From assembly GCF_000159995.1 (NCBI RefSeq), contig NZ_GG700642.1, forward strand, positions 153,136 through 192,275: DNA of 39,140 nucleotides, read 5' to 3'. The translations under genes and the position numbers were made by a program. This document shows positions 1 to 8,400 of the stretch, in pieces. The notes beneath the pieces are model-generated. The model saw nothing but the letters and a program-made list of their open reading frames with translations, had not been told where the DNA came from and made no database searches. The DNA is from Alloprevotella tannerae ATCC 51259. Its GTDB lineage: Bacteria > Bacteroidota > Bacteroidia > Bacteroidales > Bacteroidaceae. How positions within the stretch are numbered: position 1 is the stretch's first letter; each line of letters starts with the position of its first letter.

Positions 1-14
1 CAGGATAACACTGA

Positions 15-122
15 TGTACCTATGTGGATTTCTACAGCCTCTTTAATCATCCCGAAAAAGATTGGGAAGCATGCCTGAAAGAAGCGGCCGAAAGCCCTCA
101 AATGCCTTCGCTTTTTGATTAG
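15..122 (+). pseudogene. 3' remnant of an unidentified coding sequence
   Basis: One frame reads about 35 residues to a stop at 120-122 and has protein-like composition, with FYSLFNHPEKDWEACLKEAA followed by an ending in PSLFD. In that frame stops occur just upstream (6-8 and 12-14). The adjacent frame reads QDNTDVP and would join the remnant smoothly if one base had been lost near position 20. The gene may therefore be frameshifted, or the frame may simply be chance. I do not recognise the family, and the rest lies outside the window. Confidence 0.3.
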
Positions 123-237
123 GGGGGGCTTGGAATGCCAAAAAGAGAACCTCAACCGCATTGTTTCAGCGATTGAGGCGGTCTTTCCTACTCTTTTTGA
201 CGTTTATCGGACAGCAATAATTCTCTTTTTTAATTGC

Positions 238-245
238 TACCTTTG
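238..245 (+). promoter_or_regulatory. Possible Bacteroidetes -7 box (TACCTTTG)
   Basis: TACCTTTG matches the TAnnTTTG -7 consensus. It lies about 150 nt before the small exported protein gene at 399. I see no convincing TTTG -33 element 19-21 nt upstream, so the call is weak. If it is used, the transcript would carry the hairpin-forming leader at 311-355. Confidence 0.35.
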
Positions 246-310
246 TCATGTCAGATTTTTGCTTACTTGTTATGTTTGCAGCACCAAGATAGGTGAAATT
301 TCTGACATAT

Positions 311-355
311 CCAAGTGTTTTGAGAACTTTGTTTCTCAGGCACTTGGAGTTCTCA
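311..355 (+). promoter_or_regulatory. Leader with mutually exclusive hairpins
   Basis: Two stems compete for the same bases. Structure 1 has outer arms CCAAGTG (311-317) and CACTTGG (341-347), with an inner TGAGAA (321-326) / TTCTCA (333-338) stem. Structure 2 pairs TGAGAACT (321-328) with AGTTCTCA (348-355), an 8-bp perfect stem that disrupts both stems of structure 1. The element ends 43 nt before the ATG at 399. The pairing is read directly from sequence; a regulatory role is inference. Confidence 0.35.
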
Positions 356-398
356 CAAGAATTTATGCTGCGGAGTTAAGGTTAACAAAACATTCGTT

Positions 399-638
399 AT
401 GAAAAAGTTATTGATTGTAGGAATTATAAGCATACTTGCTTGTTCCGCAAATGCTGCTTCATTCCAGTCGGAAGTTGTAGTAGCTCCAACACAAACAGAG
501 ATTGTGGCAATGTATACAGCCCAGTGTACAGCAAAAGATCCCCAAGTTATTAAAAGAGGTGATCGAGTCATAATCATCTACAGCGATGGTACGACTATTA
601 TTGTAGATAAAGACGGCAAAGTTGTTCGTGTGCCTTGA
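399..638 (+). CDS. Small exported protein, hypothetical
   Basis: This is a 79-residue protein with a clear signal peptide (MKKLLIVGIISILACSANA), likely cleaved after ANA-A. The mature part is about 59 residues. It contains one cysteine and a beta-rich C-terminal half with an alternating hydrophobic pattern (RVIIIYSDGTTIIVDKDGKV) suggestive of a hairpin. I recognise no family. The long leader upstream can form alternative hairpins, and two stem-loops follow the stop codon, so it may be a single-gene unit. The signal peptide and the codon-like composition argue for a real gene; function is unknown. Confidence 0.6.
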   Translation: MKKLLIVGIISILACSANAASFQSEVVVAPTQTEIVAMYTAQCTAKDPQVIKRGDRVIIIYSDGTTIIVDKDGKVVRVP

Positions 639-639
639 G

Positions 640-699
640 AATGACACCCTCAATTGTGTGTCATTATTGGAGTTGTCTCAAAATGAGACAACTCCGAAT
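640..699 (+). terminator. Stem-loops after the small exported protein gene
   Basis: The first hairpin is AATGACAC (640-647) / GTGTCATT (658-665). The second is an 11-bp perfect stem, GGAGTTGTCTC (669-679) / GAGACAACTCC (685-695), with a 5-nt loop. No long T-run follows, so termination strength is uncertain. The position between 638 and the receptor gene at 755 fits a transcription boundary. Confidence 0.55.
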
Positions 700-754
700 A
701 TTAATTTAAGGGCCGTCAATGACTATTGTTCTTAGTAGAACTTCTTTAAACATT

Positions 755-3346
755 ATGAGCCGACTTATTATTTGCCAGCTTTGCCTATTTCTTTCTATTA
801 ATGCAGTGGCGCAGGTCAATGTTTACGGCACAGTTATAGACCGTGAGGTAAATAAGCCCTTGGCAGGAGCTTCTGTAATTATTAAGGGGATAGACGATAA
901 AATAAAGAAGTTTGAATACACAAAAACAAACGGAAACTTTTCCCTACAAATGCCGTTAATAAATGGGTGTAGATTAGAGGTTACTATGATGGGATTCGCC
1001 AAACTATCTCTACCGCTTGACAGCGTTTCGTTCCCATTGAGGATATATATGGAAGCAGGATATACATTGCTAAAAGAAGTTACAGTCAAGGCTAACCGCA
1101 TACAGGAACAAGGCGATACTATCACCTATTATGTTGGTAGTTTCGCACAGTCGCAAGATCGCTCAATCGGCGACGTCCTCCAGCGTATGCCCGGCATTAA
1201 CGTCTCTGATAATGGCATAGTCCGGTATCAAGGGAAAGACATCAACAAGTTTTATATCGAAGGATCCGATCTGCTCGGCGGCAGGTACGGTATCGCCACC
1301 AACAGCATAAGCCACGATGATGTGGGAGCGATTGAAGTTATGGAGAATCATCAACCCATGCAGGTATTGTCTGGCTTGTCATTCTCAGACAAGGCGGCAA
1401 TCAATCTCAAACTGAAAAACAAAGCAAAAGCGACTTGGGCTTTTTACGGCGATATCAAAGGTGGTTACTCGCAGCAACCTGAAGGAGCGATATGGGATGG
1501 AAAACTATTCGCAATGAGGGGGACGCATGGATTTCAGAATATTACTACCTTTTGCGCCAACAACACAGGCGAAGAGCAGTCTGCATTAAGCACAGACTTT
1601 TTCGAAGGGAGGCGCGGTACAGGATTGAACCGCTATATCAGCATCGGACTGCCCAATATGCCCTTGCTTGACAGCAGGCGCACTCTTTTCAACCGCTCTT
1701 TCCTCGTTTCGACTAACAACTTGTGGAAACTCAAAAGCGGCGAGTGTAAGTTTAATATCGACTACTCCTTTAATCGCACTATCGCCAACGCATCGAATAT
1801 CACGACTTATTTCTTGGACAAGGGTAATCGAATAATTACCGAGAACAGCAACGAAACCGAACACGAACACTCGTTAAGTGGTAAGTTTATCTACGAACGC
1901 AACCAAAAGACGACATTCATAAACAACACTTTGCAGACCAAAATTGATTGGAACAATATCAGCTTGCGCACAACCGGCACAATACCCAATATGCAATCTG
2001 TCAACCTGCCCAATTATTACGTCAGTAACAAATTCAAATTGATACAGCGATTCAAGGGCAAGCACCTTGTAACATTCGAAAGCCGTAACGAGTGGGAAGT
2101 GCTGCCGCAAGTGCTCAACTTGGCTGTAAATGGCAATCTATATTGCCAGCACATCAACGACCACGCTTTCTATACACATGAAAGTGTAGCGCACGCCTTT
2201 TCGCTCAAAGGTTTTACGATAAACCTCGAAGGTGGCATTAAGGCCTACTGGCGATCAATGAACTCTAATTTGTCTCAAAACATAGACAATCTGCCTAAGG
2301 AACTACCTGGTATAACCGAGAATGTCATACATACAAACTCACTTTTCGTCTATGCCACTCCGAAACTCGAATATTGGATCAAACATATAAATCTCACACT
2401 CAATCTCCCTATCAGTTACGCACATTACTCATTCGACAAGACGTTGGTCAACCATAACGAGGTATATTTCTCTTCGTTGCTGAGTTTCAACTGGAAACCG
2501 AACAATCGCTTTTCCAGCACAGTCTTAGGGGGCGTAGGCCGCTCACCAATGAACCTCGGCCTCATTCATCCAGGGCTGATAATGACTGACTACCGCACAT
2601 TAAAATCTGGCGTTGACAATTTTTATAATACCTCATCGCAGAATATTTCGGCAAGTTTCAGCTACAAGCACACCAGACACGGACTATTTGCCAACGGGCA
2701 GATGATGCACTCTTGGAGCCACCAGCCTTATACTATGGCGCGACAGCTATACGGAGATTACGCTGTTTACAGCTATTCGGATGCTGACAACGACGGAAAA
2801 TCGCTCATAATAATGGGAAATCTCGGCAAGACGCTCGACTTCATGCGTGGAAGCTGTAACATTAGCGGTTCTTTCAGCCGCAACAAATCAAAGCTACTAT
2901 CGCAGCAGCAGTCCATGCAGTTAATCGGCACCAGCTGGAGCATAGGCGGAAAAATCAATGGCTCACCATGGCAGTGGTTCAGTTTTGACTATGGCATAAG
3001 CTACTCCAACAATCGTCTGACAATGAACGGCACGTCGGCACCCTGGCTATCTGCTATGATAAACAAGCTGGGTCTTAATTTCACACCACGCTCCAAATGG
3101 CAATGGCAGATTAGCGGAGAACATTATCACAATGAACTAACAGAGGGGGCATTCAAGAATACTATGATGCTTGACACCAAGCTGATATTCAAGCCAACCA
3201 AACAGATTCAACTGTCGGCATCGCTGACCAATATCCTCAACAACAAACAATATAGATACACTACATACTCGCAACTGTCATCTTTTGAAAGCCAACACGC
3301 GCTCCGTGGTCGTCAGTTACTTTTCTCAATAACGCTAAGAAAATAA
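755..3346 (+). CDS. TonB-dependent receptor-like outer-membrane protein with carboxypeptidase-regulatory-like domain
   Basis: The 863-residue product starts at the internal ATG at 755, because the signal peptide MSRLIICQLCLFLSINAVAQ begins there; an in-frame ATG at 719 would add 12 residues ahead of it. Residues ~22-105 form a CarboxypepD_reg-like domain (VYGTVIDREVNKPLAGASVI ... TNGNFSLQMP). Residues ~125-230 look like a plug (SIGDVLQRMPGINVSDNGIV, YIEGSDLLGGRYG). The remainder is a long aromatic-rich beta-barrel ending in LLFSITLRK. Known members of this group sit in the outer membrane and move substrates with TonB energy; the substrate here is unknown. It is 12 nt upstream of a GLPGLI-family gene, a common partner of such receptors. 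Confidence 0.85.
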   Translation: MSRLIICQLCLFLSINAVAQVNVYGTVIDREVNKPLAGASVIIKGIDDKIKKFEYTKTNGNFSLQMPLINGCRLEVTMMGFAKLSLPLDSVSFPLRIYMEAGYTLLKEVTVKANRIQEQGDTITYYVGSFAQSQDRSIGDVLQRMPGINVSDNGIVRYQGKDINKFYIEGSDLLGGRYGIATNSISHDDVGAIEVMENHQPMQVLSGLSFSDKAAINLKLKNKAKATWAFYGDIKGGYSQQPEGAIWDGKLFAMRGTHGFQNITTFCANNTGEEQSALSTDFFEGRRGTGLNRYISIGLPNMPLLDSRRTLFNRSFLVSTNNLWKLKSGECKFNIDYSFNRTIANASNITTYFLDKGNRIITENSNETEHEHSLSGKFIYERNQKTTFINNTLQTKIDWNNISLRTTGTIPNMQSVNLPNYYVSNKFKLIQRFKGKHLVTFESRNEWEVLPQVLNLAVNGNLYCQHINDHAFYTHESVAHAFSLKGFTINLEGGIKAYWRSMNSNLSQNIDNLPKELPGITENVIHTNSLFVYATPKLEYWIKHINLTLNLPISYAHYSFDKTLVNHNEVYFSSLLSFNWKPNNRFSSTVLGGVGRSPMNLGLIHPGLIMTDYRTLKSGVDNFYNTSSQNISASFSYKHTRHGLFANGQMMHSWSHQPYTMARQLYGDYAVYSYSDADNDGKSLIIMGNLGKTLDFMRGSCNISGSFSRNKSKLLSQQQSMQLIGTSWSIGGKINGSPWQWFSFDYGISYSNNRLTMNGTSAPWLSAMINKLGLNFTPRSKWQWQISGEHYHNELTEGAFKNTMMLDTKLIFKPTKQIQLSASLTNILNNKQYRYTTYSQLSSFESQHALRGRQLLFSITLRK

Positions 3347-3358
3347 ATATATACCTAA

Positions 3359-4192
3359 ATGAAAAAGAGAATTACATTCATTACTTTGTGTTTTATTGCA
3401 ATAGCAGTAACAGCACAGACCGCTCATATCGAAGTCAGTTACGTGGCCCATCATCCAAATTTGACAGATGGTAAAACAGATTTGACAAACAAGTATATTC
3501 TGTTAGCAAATATAACAGAATCGAAATTCTACTCTCCGATTACAGAATATATTGACTCGCTGAGTTCTACGCCTGAAGGTAAGACAAAACTGACTGAAAT
3601 ATCAAGGGCTGCCCTCAACGCCGATAATTTAGATGGTATTCCTAAACCCGACGGCACTATATACGTTATCAAATCTTTTGCTAACAACAAATTGAAATAT
3701 TACGACACTGCCGGACTTGAAAAATTTACTTATGAAGAGCTGATAACTCCATGGAAATGGGAAATATGCGATTCTACCAATGTTATTTTGGGATATGAGT
3801 GTATCATGGCTATCACTGATTACCACGGGAGAAAATGGACTGCGTGGTTCGCTCCGGAAATTCCTGTACAAAACGGTCCCTGGAAGCTCGATGGACTTCC
3901 TGGCTTGATACTTAAAGCCCAAGCAGAAGGTGGGCAATACAGTTTTATAGCAACCGGAATACAGCAAACGACCAAGCCTATTTCGCCTGTTTATCTTGCT
4001 AATGATTATGAACATATAACGCGTATAAACTATCTGAAAGCTAAACGCTCTTTCATAGATAATCCACTCGGAAAAATAAACGCTCAATATGGGAATGCGG
4101 GAGGAACCATCTCAACAAATGATGGTGATGATTTAAAAGATCTATATGTTCCCGCCTCTGTAGCTGACTTTCTCGAAACAGACTATCACTAA
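3359..4192 (+). CDS. GLPGLI family protein
   Basis: The 277-residue product has a signal peptide (MKKRITFITLCFIAIAVTAQ). Its hallmark is the segment GPWKLDGLPGLILKAQ at about residues 173-188, which contains the GLPGLI motif that names the family. Upstream, KWEICDSTNVILGYECIMA and the WTAWFAPEIP segment are typical of the same family. The family is Bacteroidetes-specific, exported, and of unknown biochemical role. It starts 12 nt after the receptor stop, so the two are probably co-transcribed. The gene is more AT-rich than the downstream core genes. Family assignment is firm; function is not known. Confidence 0.88.
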   Translation: MKKRITFITLCFIAIAVTAQTAHIEVSYVAHHPNLTDGKTDLTNKYILLANITESKFYSPITEYIDSLSSTPEGKTKLTEISRAALNADNLDGIPKPDGTIYVIKSFANNKLKYYDTAGLEKFTYEELITPWKWEICDSTNVILGYECIMAITDYHGRKWTAWFAPEIPVQNGPWKLDGLPGLILKAQAEGGQYSFIATGIQQTTKPISPVYLANDYEHITRINYLKAKRSFIDNPLGKINAQYGNAGGTISTNDGDDLKDLYVPASVADFLETDYH

Positions 4193-4302
4193 ACATCGAT
4201 TATATAGCCCTTATTTCGTTTAAAATCTCAATTATCTCATGAAAAGATGCAAATTACTTGAAACATAAAACAAGTACCACTTTGCTTTTCATTGTAACAG
4301 TT

Positions 4303-4904
4303 GCAGACACACTTCTTTTTTCAAGGCATTGTCGCAAGGCACAAAACGACTTTCTCAATCAGATTGACAGGCTTATTGATTGGCATCCGATTAGGACGCT
4401 ATCAACAAGAAATACATGAAGCGACAAAATGCCGTCAGCGCCCCGGCTTATGACGTGATTCTCTTATTCAAGATGTTGCTTTTGGAGACCTGATACAACC
4501 TGAGTGATTGTGCTTTGGAGGAGCGCATAAATGATTCAATCACCTTTTCCCTATTCTTGGGGCTGAAGATGGAAGCGGTCTCTCCCGACCACAGCACCAT
4601 TAGTCGATTTCGTTCGGCACTGACGAAGTTGGGTCTCTTAGACAAACTATTGTCTCAGTTTAACAAACAACTTCCCCGCCATCACATTTCGGTAAGGGAA
4701 GGGGTACTTGTCGATGCAAGTCTTGTGGGTACGCCACATAAACCTAACGGAAAGATTAGTCTGACCAATTGTCAAGGCATTGTTCAAAAGGTGATAACGA
4801 CTACAGCGAACCGCAGTGACACAAAGGAGTTTATTCCGCTATTGGAGGGTGCAAACATTCCTCAAGGCATAGCCGGCTTGACGGACAAAGGATATTGTCC
4901 TTGA
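4303..4904 (+). pseudogene. Decayed IS5-group transposase (IS1126-like)
   Basis: The reading frame matches an IS5-group transposase as I remember the Porphyromonas IS1126/ISPg1 protein: RKAQNDFLNQIDRLIDW, then NKKYMKRQNA, LLFKMLLLET, YNLSDCALEERINDS, DHSTISRFRSAL and VLVDASLV. There are at least four lesions. There is a frameshift near 4400-4412. A TGA at 4491-4493 replaces the expected Trp before YNLSDC. There is an internal deletion near 4764, where KPNGKISL is followed directly by TNCQGIVQ. The frame ends after TDKGYCP, so the C-terminal third with the catalytic Glu is missing. No intact ends are seen. The element name rests on memory, but the transposase identity is sound. Confidence 0.75.
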
Positions 4905-5121
4905 ATGATATTTCCTTAAGGCTGTATAGTGCAGACAAGTTATTAAGACTTGTTACAGCAAACAACGTCCATACTTTTGACAATTGAATAAAACTTCAAC
5001 TTTAACAGCAAACAACATACGCAATCGCGAAGAATTATTAGCACATTTCTATATATACGACGAATTTTGAAAATTTCTCAACCTGTTATTTTCTGAATAA
5101 AAGTATTTTTTCTCGGAAAAA

Positions 5122-5155
5122 TTTGGCTTTGATTTGTGTAAAGTGCGTAAATTTA
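5122..5155 (+). promoter_or_regulatory. Candidate promoter for the first adhesin gene
   Basis: TTTG at 5122-5125 is followed 22 nt later by TAAATTTA at 5148-5155, a near match to the Bacteroidetes TTTG / TAnnTTTG pattern (last base A instead of G, spacing slightly long). A start site near 5162 would leave a ~25-nt leader before the ATG at 5188, which also supports that start over an alternative at 5134. Confidence 0.4.
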
Positions 5156-5187
5156 CCCCGCAATACGTAACTAAGGATACTCTATAT

Positions 5188-8100
5188 ATGAAAAGATTAC
5201 TACTACTATTGCCTATGTTATTAGGCGCAGGTAGTCCAAACTGTGCACAAGCCCAGCAAACAAGCACTTATAAGCATAAGGCTTTGATTTACGATGTGGC
5301 AGACGGAGAGGCAGCGGTTTATGGCTACCTTCGATACGACACAAAGTATCGCACGAATGGTTTGACTACATTCCGAACGAACACACCCAGCACCTATTCC
5401 TTAATCAAAGACTATGGCAATATTCCCGGCAAAACGCCAATTTTTACTGCCGGAACATACGTTGGAAAAGATTATCTTGCATACGAAACGACGCTGTATG
5501 CAAACGTTCTTATGCCTTACGCCTTTAGCGTCATCGACCCAAGTACAGGAGCTTGCGAGCGGAAGAGCGTATTCCCCGAAGGTGCACCGATACTTATCTT
5601 GGACGAGATGACCTATGATCCGAAGACGGACAGAATCTTCGGCGTACACTACGATACAGATCGCTTCACGACTGATTTATATGAAGTGAACCGAACAACT
5701 TATGCCATCAATAAGGTTGCGGCCATCAACGACGCCCTTTTTACGCTCTCTGCGGAGAATGGCTACTTATATGCGATCATATCTGATGAAGCTTTTACCA
5801 AGTCTACCCTTGTCAGAATAGACGAAAAAAGCATTGACGCCGGAAAGCAAACTTGCACAATGGTCAATGTAAGTCCGGCGGAGGGCACCGGAATCAGCAT
5901 AGGCAATTATAGCCAATCGATGGAGTTTGATAAAACGACGCATCGCCTATGGTGGACGGCACAAGCTGCCGACGGCAAAGCCTATTTGATAGAGTTGAAT
6001 CCTGAAACAGGAAAGGCAATCACGCAGACGCAGATAGATGGTGACTTGCAGTTGCTCTCTATGGCTATCCCTTATCAGTATGTAGCTGAAGAAGCCCCCT
6101 CTTATGTGAGGAATCTTACTGTAAAAGCGGGAGAACTTGGCGCGAACAATGCTACATTGACTTGGACAACCCCGAACACCGACTATAGCAATAAGTCTCT
6201 TGCAAGCATTGACGGAATCAGAATCTACCGCAATGACCAACTTGTTCAGACAGTATCAACGACTGAAAAGGGCAAAAGTATGGACTGGACTGACACGGGT
6301 CTTGCAGAAGGCAACTATATATATAAGGTAGTGCCCTACAACCAAAAGGGCGATGGTATATATAAGGAAGCATCAGCTTTCGTAGGTGAAGATGTGCCGG
6401 GCGCACCAGTAAATGTTCAACTGACTACCAACGACACAAAAGGCACCATTACTTGGAGTGAGCCTGCTATGGGCGCTAATAAGGGCTATTACGACAAGGC
6501 GACACTCACTTACGACGTAGTGCGTATGCCGGACAACGTAACGATCGCAACCAAGACGACGGCACGCTCCGTTGAGGATCAAGTAACCGTACACGCAGGC
6601 TACAGCTATGTTGTTACGGCCTACAGCAAAAAAGGGAAAGGCCTCTCTGCTACTTCCAACACTGTAGCTTATGGTTCATCGGGAAGCATTCCTTTCATCT
6701 CTGATTTGAAGACCAAAGACGAAGTTGACAGATGGACAGTCCTCGACAACAATAATGACGGTATGACTTGGAAGTTTGATCCTACCACGTCCTCAGCGTT
6801 CTATGATCGTAGCGAGAAGAATGCTGACGACTGGTTGGTATCACCTCCACTCTCATTCAATAAAGAGAAAAAATATCAGTTGCGCTATACTTACTCTACC
6901 GCCAATTGGGTTAACCCCGATGATCACAAGCCGGTTATGGAGAAGATGAAAGTCTTCTACGGCACAACGCCAACCGCAGCGGGTCTTACAACGATGATCG
7001 TAGATTTGAAGGAGTTCCATACTGCTTCTGAGACTTACTACTATGGTAAGAACACCTTCAGTGTAGACGCAAGCGGCAACGGACACGTAGCATTCCAAGC
7101 TTGTTCAGATGCTATGCACGGTCGGATATATCTTAAAGATGTATCATTACGCGAATATAGCGAAAAGGATTTGAGCCTTAAGGATCTTTCCGGTTCTGCT
7201 ACAGCCAACTGCGGCGTAGAGCAAGTTTTCGTAGCAACCATTAGCAATGAGGGTTCTAAGGCGGTAAGCAACTATACAGTTCAACTCATCAACGCAGACA
7301 CGAATGAAGAACTTGCTTCTGCTCCCGGCGTTGCTGTTGCTCCCGATGCAACGGGCACAGTGTCTATCAAATGGATACCGGCGACAGAAGGTGATATAAA
7401 TGTGTCAGCACGCGTCATTTTAGAAGGCGACACCTACCCAAAAGATAACACTTTTGCGTCATCAATCAAGGTTAAAGTGGCGGCTAAGGATGCAAGCAAA
7501 TGGCTGACACTCAATACAGATGAATCTTATGGTTGGTACTCTCCTTTCTTCGTCTCAATGCCTTATTCACAAGCACAGTGTCTCTATATGGAGGACGAAA
7601 TCCAAAAGAAAGACATTAGCTTCGTAGCTATGCAGGTGAAGTATAATGGTAAGGCTAAGAACGAATTTACGTTCCCGGCAAGAATCTATATGAAGAAGAC
7701 CGACCGCACCAACTTAATCTCAGACGACAATGAGTACATCGGCGTCTTTGAAGAAGGTGATTGGACAAAGGTATTCGATGGCAACATTACGATCTCTGGT
7801 CAAAAGGAAGGCGAAGACTTGCAGATTAAGTTTGATACGCCATTCCACTACACCGGCGGCAATCTGAATATGAAGTTCGAAGCACTTGCAGGCGGAAAAC
7901 GCCTTATGCCTAATCAGCATCCGGAATGGCACTTGAAAGAAATTGTAGGCAAGCCTCGCACGGCACACTATGATGGCCAAACGAGCAACATAAAAGAGTC
8001 AGAAATCTTCCCTTCGCCCTATGTTCCTTTCATGATGTTGGAATATAAAGATGGTAACACTTCCGGTATGCTCTCTGTAGGTGGAGAAGGACTGAACATT

Positions 8101-8295
8101 TATCAGAACGGCAACGTACTCTACCTCTCATCAGTCTGTGATAAGGTTGACTTGTTCAGCACTTCTGGTGCACTCGTAGGCACAGCGAACCATACTGATC
8201 GCCTCCAGCTGACTTCGCTTTCCTCCGGCGTATATATATTGAAGGTAAATAAGAAAGGCCACATACAAACGCTGAAGATTGTATTGAAACGATAA
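5188..8295 (+). CDS. Secreted adhesin-like protein: propeller-like N-terminus, Fn3, choice-of-anchor-J, T9SS sorting tail
   Basis: The 1035-residue product starts at the ATG that begins MKRLLLLLPMLLGAGSPNCAQA, a good signal peptide. Residues ~30-300 hold repeats resembling a beta-propeller (MTYDPKTDRIFG, MEFDKTTHRLWW). Two fibronectin type III domains follow (~304-395 and ~400-490; DVPGAPVNV marks the second). A choice-of-anchor-J / cleaved-adhesin-like module comes next (~500-655; DDWLVSPPLSF). After it are a CARDB-like domain (~657-765) and another beta domain. The tail (~957-1035) has the T9SS type A pattern ending in SSGVYILKVNKKGHIQTLKI. The inferred role is a surface-anchored adhesin or binding protein. 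It is a paralogue of the protein encoded at 8401, and a strong terminator follows. Confidence 0.82.
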   Translation: MKRLLLLLPMLLGAGSPNCAQAQQTSTYKHKALIYDVADGEAAVYGYLRYDTKYRTNGLTTFRTNTPSTYSLIKDYGNIPGKTPIFTAGTYVGKDYLAYETTLYANVLMPYAFSVIDPSTGACERKSVFPEGAPILILDEMTYDPKTDRIFGVHYDTDRFTTDLYEVNRTTYAINKVAAINDALFTLSAENGYLYAIISDEAFTKSTLVRIDEKSIDAGKQTCTMVNVSPAEGTGISIGNYSQSMEFDKTTHRLWWTAQAADGKAYLIELNPETGKAITQTQIDGDLQLLSMAIPYQYVAEEAPSYVRNLTVKAGELGANNATLTWTTPNTDYSNKSLASIDGIRIYRNDQLVQTVSTTEKGKSMDWTDTGLAEGNYIYKVVPYNQKGDGIYKEASAFVGEDVPGAPVNVQLTTNDTKGTITWSEPAMGANKGYYDKATLTYDVVRMPDNVTIATKTTARSVEDQVTVHAGYSYVVTAYSKKGKGLSATSNTVAYGSSGSIPFISDLKTKDEVDRWTVLDNNNDGMTWKFDPTTSSAFYDRSEKNADDWLVSPPLSFNKEKKYQLRYTYSTANWVNPDDHKPVMEKMKVFYGTTPTAAGLTTMIVDLKEFHTASETYYYGKNTFSVDASGNGHVAFQACSDAMHGRIYLKDVSLREYSEKDLSLKDLSGSATANCGVEQVFVATISNEGSKAVSNYTVQLINADTNEELASAPGVAVAPDATGTVSIKWIPATEGDINVSARVILEGDTYPKDNTFASSIKVKVAAKDASKWLTLNTDESYGWYSPFFVSMPYSQAQCLYMEDEIQKKDISFVAMQVKYNGKAKNEFTFPARIYMKKTDRTNLISDDNEYIGVFEEGDWTKVFDGNITISGQKEGEDLQIKFDTPFHYTGGNLNMKFEALAGGKRLMPNQHPEWHLKEIVGKPRTAHYDGQTSNIKESEIFPSPYVPFMMLEYKDGNTSGMLSVGGEGLNIYQNGNVLYLSSVCDKVDLFSTSGALVGTANHTDRLQLTSLSSGVYILKVNKKGHIQTLKIVLKR

Positions 8296-8308
8296 AGATA
8301 AAGGCAAT

Positions 8309-8348
8309 GACTCTCTGTCCGGTAAAAGCCGGACAGAGAGTCTTGCTA
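8309..8348 (+). terminator. Rho-independent-type terminator after the first adhesin gene
   Basis: A perfect 14-bp stem, GACTCTCTGTCCGG (8309-8322) / CCGGACAGAGAGTC (8329-8342), encloses a 6-nt loop and lies 14 nt after the stop codon. A short T-rich tail follows. It separates this gene from the three-gene operon starting at 8401. Confidence 0.85.
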
Positions 8349-8400
8349 CATCTTAAGTAAAACAACTATAGACATTAATCTATTTTTAATCCTAAGAGAT

